A stretch of DNA of 64,000 nucleotides from Legionella quinlivanii (GTDB lineage: Bacteria; Pseudomonadota; Gammaproteobacteria; Legionellales; Legionellaceae), in assembly GCF_900461555.1 (NCBI RefSeq), contig NZ_UGOX01000002.1, forward strand, positions 40,036-104,035, written 5' to 3'. This document shows positions 36,904 to 44,924 of this stretch, piece by piece (within the stretch, counting starts at the first letter, position 1; every line of letters starts with the position of its first letter). The notes under the pieces were generated by a model. That model was not told the origin of the DNA and ran no database searches. It worked only from the letters and a program-made list of their open reading frames with translations. The position numbers and the translations under genes were made by a program.

Positions 36904-37080
36904 TTAATCCTTTATTTCCCGAGCCTTATTTTTTTCAAATATTTCTAATCGGTGTACAGCCATTGACTTTGGAGCAGATATACCTACATCAACTTTTCCA
37001 TCTACATTTTTAAGAATGGTGATACATATTTCATTCATGACCATGATGCTTTCGCCCACTTTTCTGGATAAAATCAACAT
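36904..37080 (-). CDS. csrA: CsrA-family RNA-binding regulator
   Basis: A 58-aa protein starting MLILSRKVGESIMVMNEICI and continuing to ISAPKSMAVHRLEIFE. This is the complete CsrA fold, with Leu4, Arg6 and Arg44 in the RNA-binding positions. CsrA dimers bind GGA motifs in mRNA leaders and block or stabilise messages. A CsrA homologue inside conjugation genes is known from Legionella mobile elements (lvrC). It sits between the traY-like gene and traT, so it should be co-transcribed with transfer genes and could control them or host traits. Confidence 0.92.
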   Translation of the reverse strand: MLILSRKVGESIMVMNEICITILKNVDGKVDVGISAPKSMAVHRLEIFEKNKAREIKD

Positions 37081-37087
37081 TTCTATT

Positions 37088-37285
37088 TCATTCCTTGTTT
37101 AATGGGATCGCATGCTCTAACTCTGATATTGATCGGTATTTCTTTAAATGATCTTCCAATCGCAAAGTGGCTTCTTGAATCTTTTTTCTATTTGATCGAC
37201 CACATGATTCTGACAAAAGACGATTCGCACTTTGCGATAGCCGAATTGTTATATGAACACTCCTGTAATTGTTATCCGATTCCAA
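37088..37285 (-). CDS. TraY-like ribbon-helix-helix protein
   Basis: A 65-aa basic protein: VHITIRLSQSANRLLSESCG is the strand plus first helix of a ribbon-helix-helix domain, followed by RSNRKKIQEATLRLEDHL. This resembles TraY, which binds oriT and the first tra promoter in F. It starts with a TTG at 37285 after AAGGA seven bases upstream and is the first gene of the leftward operon, 7 bp before csrA. Relaxosome and operon control are the expected roles. Confidence 0.65.
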   Translation of the reverse strand: MESDNNYRSVHITIRLSQSANRLLSESCGRSNRKKIQEATLRLEDHLKKYRSISELEHAIPLNKE

Positions 37286-37541
37286 TTTCTTTTCCTTAAA
37301 AAAATAAACCTGTATTCGATTTTATAATTTCAATTAAAATAAATGGTGGCTGAACATATGTAAGAGGTAGGAAATAACTTTTGAAATTAATAAACATTTA
37401 ATGTTATTATTTTGAAAGGCGCTTAGCTGCCTACCGAATAGGGAACGACTGTTTGGCGACTGTGTTCCCTGTTCTCCACTCTTCTATTTTTTTATTTTAT
37501 AAATTTTCTTTTATCATTTATATAAGTAAAAATTACGTTCT
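37286..37541. promoter_or_regulatory. tra operon upstream region with structured element
   Basis: About 255 bp upstream of the traY-like gene, very AT-rich. It contains a more GC-rich, structured stretch at 37415-37485: GGGAAC (37441-37446) pairs with GTTCCC (37464-37469), with CGACTGT twice in the loop, and a T-run follows on the plus strand. On the minus strand the same stretch carries two GGA motifs (TGGAGAACAGGGAAC), the type CsrA binds. It may be the tra leader on one strand or a small RNA on the other. Confidence 0.35.
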
Positions 37542-38372
37542 TTAGATTATATTTGAATAACGCAAAATCTGATTAATTTGCGACTTTGTCAAATTCTTTG
37601 ATAATGACTCTTGAAGCTTGTTTTTAATATTAAGGATGTAACCCTCAACTGTTCTGTGTGATATCTCCATTTCTTTTGCAATATGCTTCGAGGTATACCC
37701 CCTAGTTAGTAGGCGAGCACACTCAGCCTGCTTTCCAGTCAAATATAAATTATCTGATTCATTTAATAGAAAATATCTATTAATTTTTGTTTGCTCTAAA
37801 AACTCTTGCCTTATTTTTTCAGAGACATCCATATTATTAACTCGATTAAAATTTATATCTTGTTTAAATGGTAAATATATGCGATTTTGCTCCGCTTCTT
37901 TTATCAAAGAATGTGCTTTATCATTGAAGTAATGAATAAACCTCTGAAGTAGATCAATATTTCCTATATAAAAATTATTTATTGAATATTTATCTTTGCT
38001 TGATGCAAAAATGTATAAATAAGTAACATCCTCTCTTTTAATAATAAAGCTAATCCCATTATCGATATTAAAAAAATCTCTACCTTGAAGATATATAGGA
38101 TCTTTACAATCTAATTCCGACCACAAAAAATAACCTTTCGGAAGTAAATGCTCTACATCTACAGCTCCAATAGAATTAAATAACGAATTTTTATAAAAAT
38201 GAGCAATCCACTCTGGATTATTTGTCAATAACTCTCGGGAGCAATCACTATTGTATATTTTTATGTAATTGAAATATGTAATTCCAATTGATTCAAGTAA
38301 AGGATTAAATAGTTCCCGTATATTTGTACTACTAGTTAACGCATGATGCTTTTGTAAATTTATACCGTCCAT
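37542..38372 (-). CDS. LuxR-family transcriptional regulator
   Basis: A 276-aa regulator. The C-terminal LuxR-type helix-turn-helix (about residues 205-265) is clear: LTGKQAECARLLTRGYTSKH, then EISHRTVEGYILNIKNKL. The N-terminal 190 residues have the size of an autoinducer-binding domain but only weak resemblance, so the signal is unknown. It lies upstream of the tra operon on the same strand and could control it like TraR does in other conjugative systems. It follows the LOG gene by 18 bp, probably as one unit. Confidence 0.8.
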   Translation of the reverse strand: MDGINLQKHHALTSSTNIRELFNPLLESIGITYFNYIKIYNSDCSRELLTNNPEWIAHFYKNSLFNSIGAVDVEHLLPKGYFLWSELDCKDPIYLQGRDFFNIDNGISFIIKREDVTYLYIFASSKDKYSINNFYIGNIDLLQRFIHYFNDKAHSLIKEAEQNRIYLPFKQDINFNRVNNMDVSEKIRQEFLEQTKINRYFLLNESDNLYLTGKQAECARLLTRGYTSKHIAKEMEISHRTVEGYILNIKNKLQESLSKNLTKSQINQILRYSNII

Positions 38373-38389
38373 ATATAACCTTTATTAAC

Positions 38390-38971
38390 TCATGCTAACG
38401 AAAGATTCTTATCCTCTCGAATCACAGGTTCATCTAATTTTGTTAACATATTTATTAATGCACAAACATTAGATTGCACTAAAGGAATAGACTTCTGTTC
38501 CTCTGTAAGAAACCCCTTTTTTTGACATATATTCAAGAAACTAAATAACGAATCAAAAAAACCATCTATATTTAGAAAACCTATTCTTTTATTGATCTCC
38601 CCTATTTTTATTGCATTCCATGTTTCTATAGCCTCTTCAAGAGTACCGATACCACCAGGCATTACGATAAAAGTATCTGCTAAATGTTGCATTAGTTTTT
38701 TTCTTTCTTGCATAGATTCAACTACATGCAGATTATCTAATATTTCTAGCGGTTTTTCCTTCTCAATGAGGTGACGCGTAATTACACCTATGACTTTACC
38801 ACCAGACTCCTTTACGGTTTTGGCCAACAATCCCATCATCCCAAGACTAGAGCCGCCGTAAATCAAGGTAAGATCCAAATCAGCTATCTCGTTTCCGAGT
38901 TTAATAACCGCCTCTTTAAACGCGTCGTCATTACCAAAATTTGCACCCAAATACACACATACTGACTTCAT
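38390..38971 (-). CDS. LOG-family nucleotide phosphoribohydrolase
   Basis: A 193-aa enzyme of the LOG family (often annotated as lysine decarboxylase). The signature PGGIGTLEE is near residue 105 and the N-terminal GANFGNDD and YGGSSLGMMG loops fit the Rossmann-like fold. The family hydrolyses the bond between base and ribose 5'-phosphate, as in cytokinin activation. The ATG at 38971 is preferred over the GTG at 38974. It appears co-transcribed with the LuxR regulator. Its role on a conjugative element is unknown. Confidence 0.85.
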   Translation of the reverse strand: MKSVCVYLGANFGNDDAFKEAVIKLGNEIADLDLTLIYGGSSLGMMGLLAKTVKESGGKVIGVITRHLIEKEKPLEILDNLHVVESMQERKKLMQHLADTFIVMPGGIGTLEEAIETWNAIKIGEINKRIGFLNIDGFFDSLFSFLNICQKKGFLTEEQKSIPLVQSNVCALINMLTKLDEPVIREDKNLSLA

Positions 38972-39079
38972 CACGCAACCTTATTTTTTTGTATTTTAAT
39001 ATTATATTCAATGTAATTGGTAAAGATTATACGTAAAAAATACCTGTTTAATTGATTACCTGTTATGCTCGATGGCTAA

Positions 39080-39096
39080 TGTACGCGCCGCGTACA
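39080..39096. other. candidate parS centromere
   Basis: Directly after parB lies TGTACGCGCCGCGTACA, a perfect 17-bp inverted repeat around a central C. It is strikingly GC-rich in an AT-rich surrounding. Type I partition loci often place parS next to parB, and ParB sites are commonly 13-17 bp palindromes. It is only one copy here. Confidence 0.45.
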
Positions 39097-40032
39097 CTAA
39101 AGCTTATCTTCCAAATATTTACCTAAATATTCAGTGAAATTATCAATATCTATTTTTTTAATGATCGGCTTTGATAACGAAATTCTTCCCTCACTTGTGA
39201 TTCTAAATAAAACCTCTCCTGTTTTCCCTTCATATACTCGCGATGAGTTTCTGTTTGTTTTAATATTCGACAAGTGCTTTTCAATAAACTTTTTGAGATT
39301 ATCTGTTCCATATCCTTCTCTAATTTTTTGAGCACAATTCATAACAGCTGCTAAATATTCATCCCCTTTACTGCACATCAGAGACAAAAAAGCCGCTGTC
39401 TTAGGTTTCACTTTTGTCATATCTTCAACAGATTCCCAAACTTCTTTTGGCACTTTATTAAAAGACATTAGTTCACTAAAAGATGTCTTAGGTATATTCA
39501 ATCTTCTAGAAAGCTCATTTTGACTAATGTTTAAATCAATCATTAGTTTCTCATAAGCAACAGCTAAAGAATAAGCTGATAGACTTTTTTTCTTGTTTTC
39601 ACTTGTTTGAATTACCAGACAACCCGCATCGTCTTCTTTTGTTATAACCACTTTTAAATTCAAATTAGCAATAGTACATGCTCGCCATCTTCTTTCACCA
39701 GCAATAACTTCATACTCAAAATCTAAAGAATCTATCTTTCTAACTATTGCTGGTTGTAATTGTCCATTTTGCTTTATATCTTCTGCTAACTCGTCGATAC
39801 TACCGAGTTCAAATCGATTTCTATCTGCATACTTCCAATTCCGACATTTTTTAGGATCAATCTCTAAAATATTATAATTTTCTTTATTCGCTAACTCTTC
39901 CTCTAATGATTCAATCTGCTCCTTTAGACTTTTATTTTCTTCTATTTCTTTAGTGGCAATATTTTTCCAATCTGACGCATTGTCCTTAATAATAGCTCCG
40001 GTTACAGCCTGTTTTCGAATATCAACTTTCAT
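39097..40032 (-). CDS. parB: ParB partition protein
   Basis: A 311-aa DNA-binding partition protein. The ParB/Srx-like N-domain is visible at about residues 60-150: GSIDELAEDIKQNGQLQPAI and then EVIAGERRWRACTIANL. The helix-turn-helix follows (MIDLNISQNELSRRLNIPKT at about 165-185). A C-terminal domain for dimerisation ends the protein. A coiled coil lies near residues 25-50. It pairs with ParA 10 bp upstream and probably binds the palindrome at 39080-39096. Confidence 0.88.
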   Translation of the reverse strand: MKVDIRKQAVTGAIIKDNASDWKNIATKEIEENKSLKEQIESLEEELANKENYNILEIDPKKCRNWKYADRNRFELGSIDELAEDIKQNGQLQPAIVRKIDSLDFEYEVIAGERRWRACTIANLNLKVVITKEDDAGCLVIQTSENKKKSLSAYSLAVAYEKLMIDLNISQNELSRRLNIPKTSFSELMSFNKVPKEVWESVEDMTKVKPKTAAFLSLMCSKGDEYLAAVMNCAQKIREGYGTDNLKKFIEKHLSNIKTNRNSSRVYEGKTGEVLFRITSEGRISLSKPIIKKIDIDNFTEYLGKYLEDKL

Positions 40033-40042
40033 TCACTACCCC

Positions 40043-41050
40043 CTACGCCTTCAAAATAAAATCAATTACACCAAGGTATTCTTCAGCCACTCTAGAAGTT
40101 GGCTCATAATCTACAATTGACTGAGAAATGGCTGGGCTTTTACATTCCTTTACTTTTACACTCTTAGAAATAACAATAGGACAGAACTCTTTGGGATATG
40201 TTTCTTTTAAGCTGTTAATAATTGCGCTATCAAAGACGGACATGGGCTTTGACATAGAATTACCTACAATAGCTGCAACTTTTAAATTATCTGCAACTTT
40301 TCTCATTTTTAAAACATCTACCTTATCAAAAACATCTTGCATACCCCAACTATCATATAAGTCAATAGTAAAAGGCATCACAACTTTGGTTGTTGCAGCT
40401 AAAATCGCATCAAACCAAGGAGAGTCTGTAGGTATCCCATCACAAATTACTACATCATATATGGATCTATATCCTTCTATTTTTTCTTTTAATCTAAACA
40501 GCAGATCTTGTGGTGGGATTGCGTCCAAAACACCTCTCAATTCTTTCCCAGTAGCAATTACATCAAGGTGATCGTTATATTTAAAAGGAGTTCCACTTTT
40601 CCCAAGAAGGAGATCGCTCGTAGATAATCCAATGTTTGAAGGGGATTTGACTAAAGATAAACTCAAATGTCCTTGAGGATCTAAATCAATAGCAAGAACT
40701 CTTTTTTTGTAAGTATTAGCTAAAATAAGTGAAAAATTAAATGATTGTGTAGTTTTTCCTACACCGCCCTTATTTGTAATAATACTCCAAACATCTGCAG
40801 CTTTGTTCATTATTTGAGAATGAGTATTATCATCACCACCCTCGTTATTTATCCAGCTTTCCAATATTTTTAATGCTTGCACCGGTGCTTTTGTATAATA
40901 TTTCTGCTCCCTACCCATCATCCATTTTTTTATAGTATTGACGGAATACCCAGTTATTTGAGATATATCCGATTGCTTCAATGAATATAAATCTCTTATC
41001 TTTTTTATTCTGTCATTAACGTCTAAATCTTGAATTGCTTCTGTCATCAT
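40043..41050 (-). CDS. parA: ParA partition ATPase with N-terminal HTH
   Basis: About 335 aa. The ATPase core has the deviant Walker A NKGGVGKTT (near residue 95), then RVLAIDLDPQGHLSLSL and VVICDGIPTDSPWFD. An N-terminal helix-turn-helix (SDISQITGYSVNTIKKWMMG) makes it a type Ia ParA that can repress its own promoter. GAGGA precedes the paired ATGs at 41050/41047; the longer frame to 41086 lacks such a site. Confidence 0.88.
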   Translation of the reverse strand: MMTEAIQDLDVNDRIKKIRDLYSLKQSDISQITGYSVNTIKKWMMGREQKYYTKAPVQALKILESWINNEGGDDNTHSQIMNKAADVWSIITNKGGVGKTTQSFNFSLILANTYKKRVLAIDLDPQGHLSLSLVKSPSNIGLSTSDLLLGKSGTPFKYNDHLDVIATGKELRGVLDAIPPQDLLFRLKEKIEGYRSIYDVVICDGIPTDSPWFDAILAATTKVVMPFTIDLYDSWGMQDVFDKVDVLKMRKVADNLKVAAIVGNSMSKPMSVFDSAIINSLKETYPKEFCPIVISKSVKVKECKSPAISQSIVDYEPTSRVAEEYLGVIDFILKA

Positions 41051-41086
41051 GAATCCTCGCCATTGAACGGCCCTTTTAATGACCAT

Positions 41087-41458
41087 ATTGGTTTTAAATA
41101 AATCTGTTTTTAATTAAAATAATTTACCGCAGAACCATAGTAGTTCCATTTAGGAACCAATTCAATATCATTGACACCGCAAGTTCCTCTAGGATAAGAT
41201 ATTTTTTGAATTTTTCTGAATATGGCAATCTAATTAAGAGGAAAGATATAGAGAACAATTAGAATTTAATAGATAAGTGGCCATGACTAGTTTCGCAGAC
41301 CAGTCATGGCTTATAACAATTAGCTTGGAACGAAGCTAAACACCAAAAACATCAAGGAATGAATAGTTCCATCGAAATTTTTGGATCCATCCACGGATTA
41401 TTTTAGCTTTGTTCCCCTAAAAAAACAATAAAAACAATAAAGGTAAGGGATATTATCT
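41087..41458. promoter_or_regulatory. divergent promoter region, parAB and the candidate rep gene
   Basis: About 370 bp without a gene. It contains GGAAC-type repeats near 41130-41160 (AGAACCATAGTAGTTCC and TAGGAACC), possible ParA operator half-sites. A perfect 9-bp hairpin lies at 41280-41288 and 41302-41310 (GCCATGACT / AGTCATGGC), with no T-run after it. It lies between leftward parA and the rightward candidate replication gene, so promoters for both must be here. Confidence 0.45.
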
Positions 41459-42682
41459 ATGGGGAACCTTTGTTCAATTTTTCACATGAGATTTAAAAGT
41501 CTCATGAAAGTTATTCCATCTGCCCGAAAAGCGCAGCTTGTGGATTATATACTGCTCGGCTGGCAAACCAGTACCTACACTTTAAAAAACTCAAGTAATA
41601 AATGGTTTATGAAGCCTTACGCTCAAATCGTAGAGGATACAGGCATCCCCAAAAGCACCCTGGAGCGATACATCAAAGAATTACACGAAGAAGGATTCAT
41701 TGAAAGACGCCAGGCGCTCTATAGTAGAACCAGAGATCAGGGTGGCTTTGAAGTTAAAAAGGGCAACTACATTCACATTACCGATAAACTACTGGCATTA
41801 ATTAAGCCCTCTGAACCTGCTTCCAATATTCCACCATCGGATATAAAAGATATTAACAACGATATCAATGCGTCTAATGAGGATAAGCATCAAAATCAGG
41901 ACAAGATCAAACCAAAATGCAATAATGTTACTATAAATGAGGGGATCGATCCCCTCAAAATGAGGGGATTATATATAAGTGATCTTTATCCCTCTTCTTT
42001 TATTAATACTATTAGTTTTAAAAAACTAACTCGTTCTGTGGATAAACCCACACTACAGCGATTAAGCCAGCAATTCGATACTATCCAAAACTTCTTCTGT
42101 TCAGAAATCAAGGAAGAAATCCCTGATGAAGTCAAAAAACTGGTATTAGGCACGTTCTTCAATCTAAGTTTTACACACAAAAAGCAACTTTCATCTCCGA
42201 AACAACTGGCAGCGGAATATTTGTTTGTCCTGCTTAACAATGAATTTTATTTACCGGATGTGACCTGTTTTAAGCATCGTAATAACATCCTTTCAAAAAT
42301 GATCCGGGAAAATCGCTGGCGAACTCCTAAGGGGTTCTATAAGCACTTTTACTTGGGACAAGATTTTAAAGACCAACAGGCACTGCGCGAAGAACGATAT
42401 CAGCAGCAGAAAAATAACGAAATAAATTACGACTATGAGAGGATTGAAGAGCAAAAAGACGAACGACTTGCCCAGTTAGAAGCGCAAATGCTTGAAAAAA
42501 GCCTCTTAATTGAGACGTTGACTCAAAGTATTTATCAGCAATCCACTGAAGAAATGATTGTTTCGATTAGAGAGCGTATTCAAGAGATAAAACGCGAACT
42601 GGAGCAGCTATGGCAGCAACAGTTTTTAATTGAGCAAGAGAATGAACGGCAACCATTTAATCCCATAAAGCAGTGTGCATAA
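41459..42682 (+). CDS. putative winged-helix plasmid replication protein
   Basis: A 407-aa protein. The N-terminal part (about residues 40-110) looks like a winged helix: WFMKPYAQIVEDTGIPKSTL, then RYIKELHEEGFIERRQALYS. The C-terminal 100 residues are a long charged coiled coil. It is beside parAB and points away from it, as replication initiators often do. Repeats inside the gene (41936-41969) could be initiator sites. I cannot match it to a named Rep family, so replication is an inference from position and fold. A later Met near 41486 is an alternative start. Confidence 0.45.
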   Translation: MGNLCSIFHMRFKSLMKVIPSARKAQLVDYILLGWQTSTYTLKNSSNKWFMKPYAQIVEDTGIPKSTLERYIKELHEEGFIERRQALYSRTRDQGGFEVKKGNYIHITDKLLALIKPSEPASNIPPSDIKDINNDINASNEDKHQNQDKIKPKCNNVTINEGIDPLKMRGLYISDLYPSSFINTISFKKLTRSVDKPTLQRLSQQFDTIQNFFCSEIKEEIPDEVKKLVLGTFFNLSFTHKKQLSSPKQLAAEYLFVLLNNEFYLPDVTCFKHRNNILSKMIRENRWRTPKGFYKHFYLGQDFKDQQALREERYQQQKNNEINYDYERIEEQKDERLAQLEAQMLEKSLLIETLTQSIYQQSTEEMIVSIRERIQEIKRELEQLWQQQFLIEQENERQPFNPIKQCA

Positions 42683-42764
42683 GTATGGGGGAACTGTAGG
42701 AAGCTGGAATCAGCCTACTTGGTGTTCTCAGTGGAAAGGTACTCAGGATTAAAGTGCTAAAGAC

Positions 42765-42795
42765 TGGGCTAGAAATAACCATTTCATTTAGCCCA
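42765..42795. terminator. hairpin between convergent genes
   Basis: TGGGCTA (42765-42771) and TAGCCCA (42789-42795) form a 7-bp stem around a 17-base loop. It sits between the ends of the rightward candidate rep gene and the leftward histidine kinase. The loop is long and no T-run follows, so termination is plausible but unproven. Confidence 0.35.
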
Positions 42796-42798
42796 AGA

Positions 42799-44883
42799 TC
42801 ACGAGCCGTTCGTTTGTTTGATCCAGTCGTTTATCGCTTCAGTGCTGTCTTTAATGACAGTGATCGCCTGCTGATATAATGGTTCAAGCAAGTCACTTTG
42901 GCCCGCTTTCCAGTAGCGTTCCAAGTATTGGCAGGCTATTTTGATGCGGGTAGCGCCTACATACACTGCACCGCCTTTGATTTTATGGGCGAGTTGCTGG
43001 GTTTTTTCCCAGTTGCCCTCATCGTGCGCTTTTTGCATTAACGAAAAATCTTGGGGTAAGGAGTCCTTCACCATAAACGCCAACATATCAGCCAGCTGAG
43101 ATTGGGTTCCGGTTGTCTTTAAACCTTCCTCAACGTCTAAGAGTGGAAACTCATTGAGCTGAAATAAATGCGCTTCTTCCTCTGGCAAGTCTGCGCGATA
43201 AGCAGCATTTCCAGCGCGGGGATCTGGGGATTGACGCCCCGGAATAAACGCCGTGACAATATCAGAACAATTTTTAGCCGTAAGCGGTTTGGTCAGTACG
43301 GCATTCATACCCGCATCGATACAGCGTTTTTTATTCTCATCGCCGGCATGTGCCGTTAAGGCAATAATAGGCGTATGCGTTTTTTTGGTTAATTCCTGCA
43401 CGCGAATCGCATGCGTCACCTCGTAACCGTCTACATCAGGCAAGCCGATGTCCATCAGGATCAAATCATAGTGTTGCGTTTTCCATAAATCGAGCGCGGT
43501 CTTGCCGTCTTCTGCGATATCAACGGCACATTGAAGTTTGGATAATAATGATCGGGCGGCATGCTGTGCAATGATGTTATCTTCAACCACGAGTACTCGG
43601 TGCTCAGCGGATTCTACGGAGGGGCAGGGTGGTGGTTTAATTTGCTGTGCATACGTCGTTTCGTACAGTTGATCGACCAGCGAATCCTGTTCTTCCATGC
43701 CTAAATCATTATCGAGAAGCGGCTCCTGGAGAGGGATGACGCAGGTGAAGGATGAGCCCTTGCGAGGCTCACTTTTAACATAAATTTCACCGTTTAATTC
43801 ATCCACAAATTGCTTCACTACCGATAAACCCAAGCCAGCCCCTTTATAAATGCCCTGGTAGGAAGGGGTTAAGCGCTTAAATTGAACATAGATTTCCTGC
43901 TGTTTGTCTTTGGGAATGCCCATGCCTGAATCTTCAACAACCAGCATTAACACCAATTGCTTCCCTTCCTGTTTAGCAAGATGCGCGGATAATTTCACAA
44001 ATCCAGTATCCGTGAAATTTAAGGCATTGGCCACTAATTCAAGGATAATGCGATGAATACGCACCTTATCCCCTATGACATAACGGGGGATAGCTTCATC
44101 AAATTGTAAAGACAGCGATAATCGTTTCTGGGCGGCTCTCGCCATGTTCAATTTAATGACATGCTCTAATGCTGCTTTTAAATCAAACTTCTTTTTAAGC
44201 CTGGGGATTTCTCCTGAACTGACACGAATGGCTTCAAGCACTTCATCCAATAAATCCAATAGGGCATGGCTGGAGGCTACCAAGTTCTCAGAGTATTCTT
44301 TGATGTGGGGGTTATCCGATTCCATTTTAAGTAAATCGGCAAACCCTACAATACCGGTTAATGGGGTACGGATATCGTGGCGCATGTTCTCCAGAAATTC
44401 TGTTTTCGCCTGGCTGGCTGCTTCAGCGCCTTTTTTAGCTTCAATGAGTGATTTTTGCAGTTGTTCTATTTCGGTAATGTTAATGGATATCCCCATTATT
44501 CCTACCGTTTCATTATTTTTATTTTTTAAAGGCACTTTTTGAGATAGAAAAGTGGATTGAACGCCGTTGATTAACCCGGTTTCTTTGATGGTAACGGGCT
44601 CTCCGGTGCGCATCACTTCCCTATTGGTTTGATTCACTGTTTCGGCAATTTCTTTCCAGGGCATATCGTCGTTCGTTTTTCCAACAATATCCAATCGGTT
44701 ACTAAGACCAATATTGTTGGCATGCTCCTGATTGCAGCCCAGATAGCGATTGTTTTGATCTAACCAATAAATATGCCCAGGAATATAATTCATCATGTGA
44801 TGATAAAAGGATAATTCCTCTTCAAGCTCCCGAAGACGTTTTAGTAATTCATCCTGCAGTAGTCCGTTAGGATTATCGCTCAT
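42799..44883 (-). CDS. hybrid sensor histidine kinase (PAS-HisKA-HATPase-REC-HPt)
   Basis: A 694-aa soluble phosphorelay protein. Order: PAS (about 25-140, GHIYWLDQNNRYLGCNQEHA), HisKA with phospho-acceptor His near 169 (ENMRHDIRTPLTGIVGFADL), HATPase (N, G1 DSGMGIP, G2 GAGLGLS, up to about 395), REC with Asp near 477 (LILMDIGLPDVDG) and HPt with His near 631 (LAHKIKGGAVYVGA). No membrane segment, so the signal is cytoplasmic. A complete relay in one protein with no response regulator beside it; the output partner must be elsewhere. Confidence 0.93.
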   Translation of the reverse strand: MSDNPNGLLQDELLKRLRELEEELSFYHHMMNYIPGHIYWLDQNNRYLGCNQEHANNIGLSNRLDIVGKTNDDMPWKEIAETVNQTNREVMRTGEPVTIKETGLINGVQSTFLSQKVPLKNKNNETVGIMGISINITEIEQLQKSLIEAKKGAEAASQAKTEFLENMRHDIRTPLTGIVGFADLLKMESDNPHIKEYSENLVASSHALLDLLDEVLEAIRVSSGEIPRLKKKFDLKAALEHVIKLNMARAAQKRLSLSLQFDEAIPRYVIGDKVRIHRIILELVANALNFTDTGFVKLSAHLAKQEGKQLVLMLVVEDSGMGIPKDKQQEIYVQFKRLTPSYQGIYKGAGLGLSVVKQFVDELNGEIYVKSEPRKGSSFTCVIPLQEPLLDNDLGMEEQDSLVDQLYETTYAQQIKPPPCPSVESAEHRVLVVEDNIIAQHAARSLLSKLQCAVDIAEDGKTALDLWKTQHYDLILMDIGLPDVDGYEVTHAIRVQELTKKTHTPIIALTAHAGDENKKRCIDAGMNAVLTKPLTAKNCSDIVTAFIPGRQSPDPRAGNAAYRADLPEEEAHLFQLNEFPLLDVEEGLKTTGTQSQLADMLAFMVKDSLPQDFSLMQKAHDEGNWEKTQQLAHKIKGGAVYVGATRIKIACQYLERYWKAGQSDLLEPLYQQAITVIKDSTEAINDWIKQTNGS

Positions 44884-44924
44884 TTAGTCTTAGCCATTCT
44901 GACATAGTTTATTTTTCTAGCTAA

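Noticed and set aside
41280..41310. Intrinsic terminator after parA promoter region
   Set aside because: The hairpin is perfect but has no T-run on either strand and lies between divergent genes; listed only as a structure in the intergenic region.
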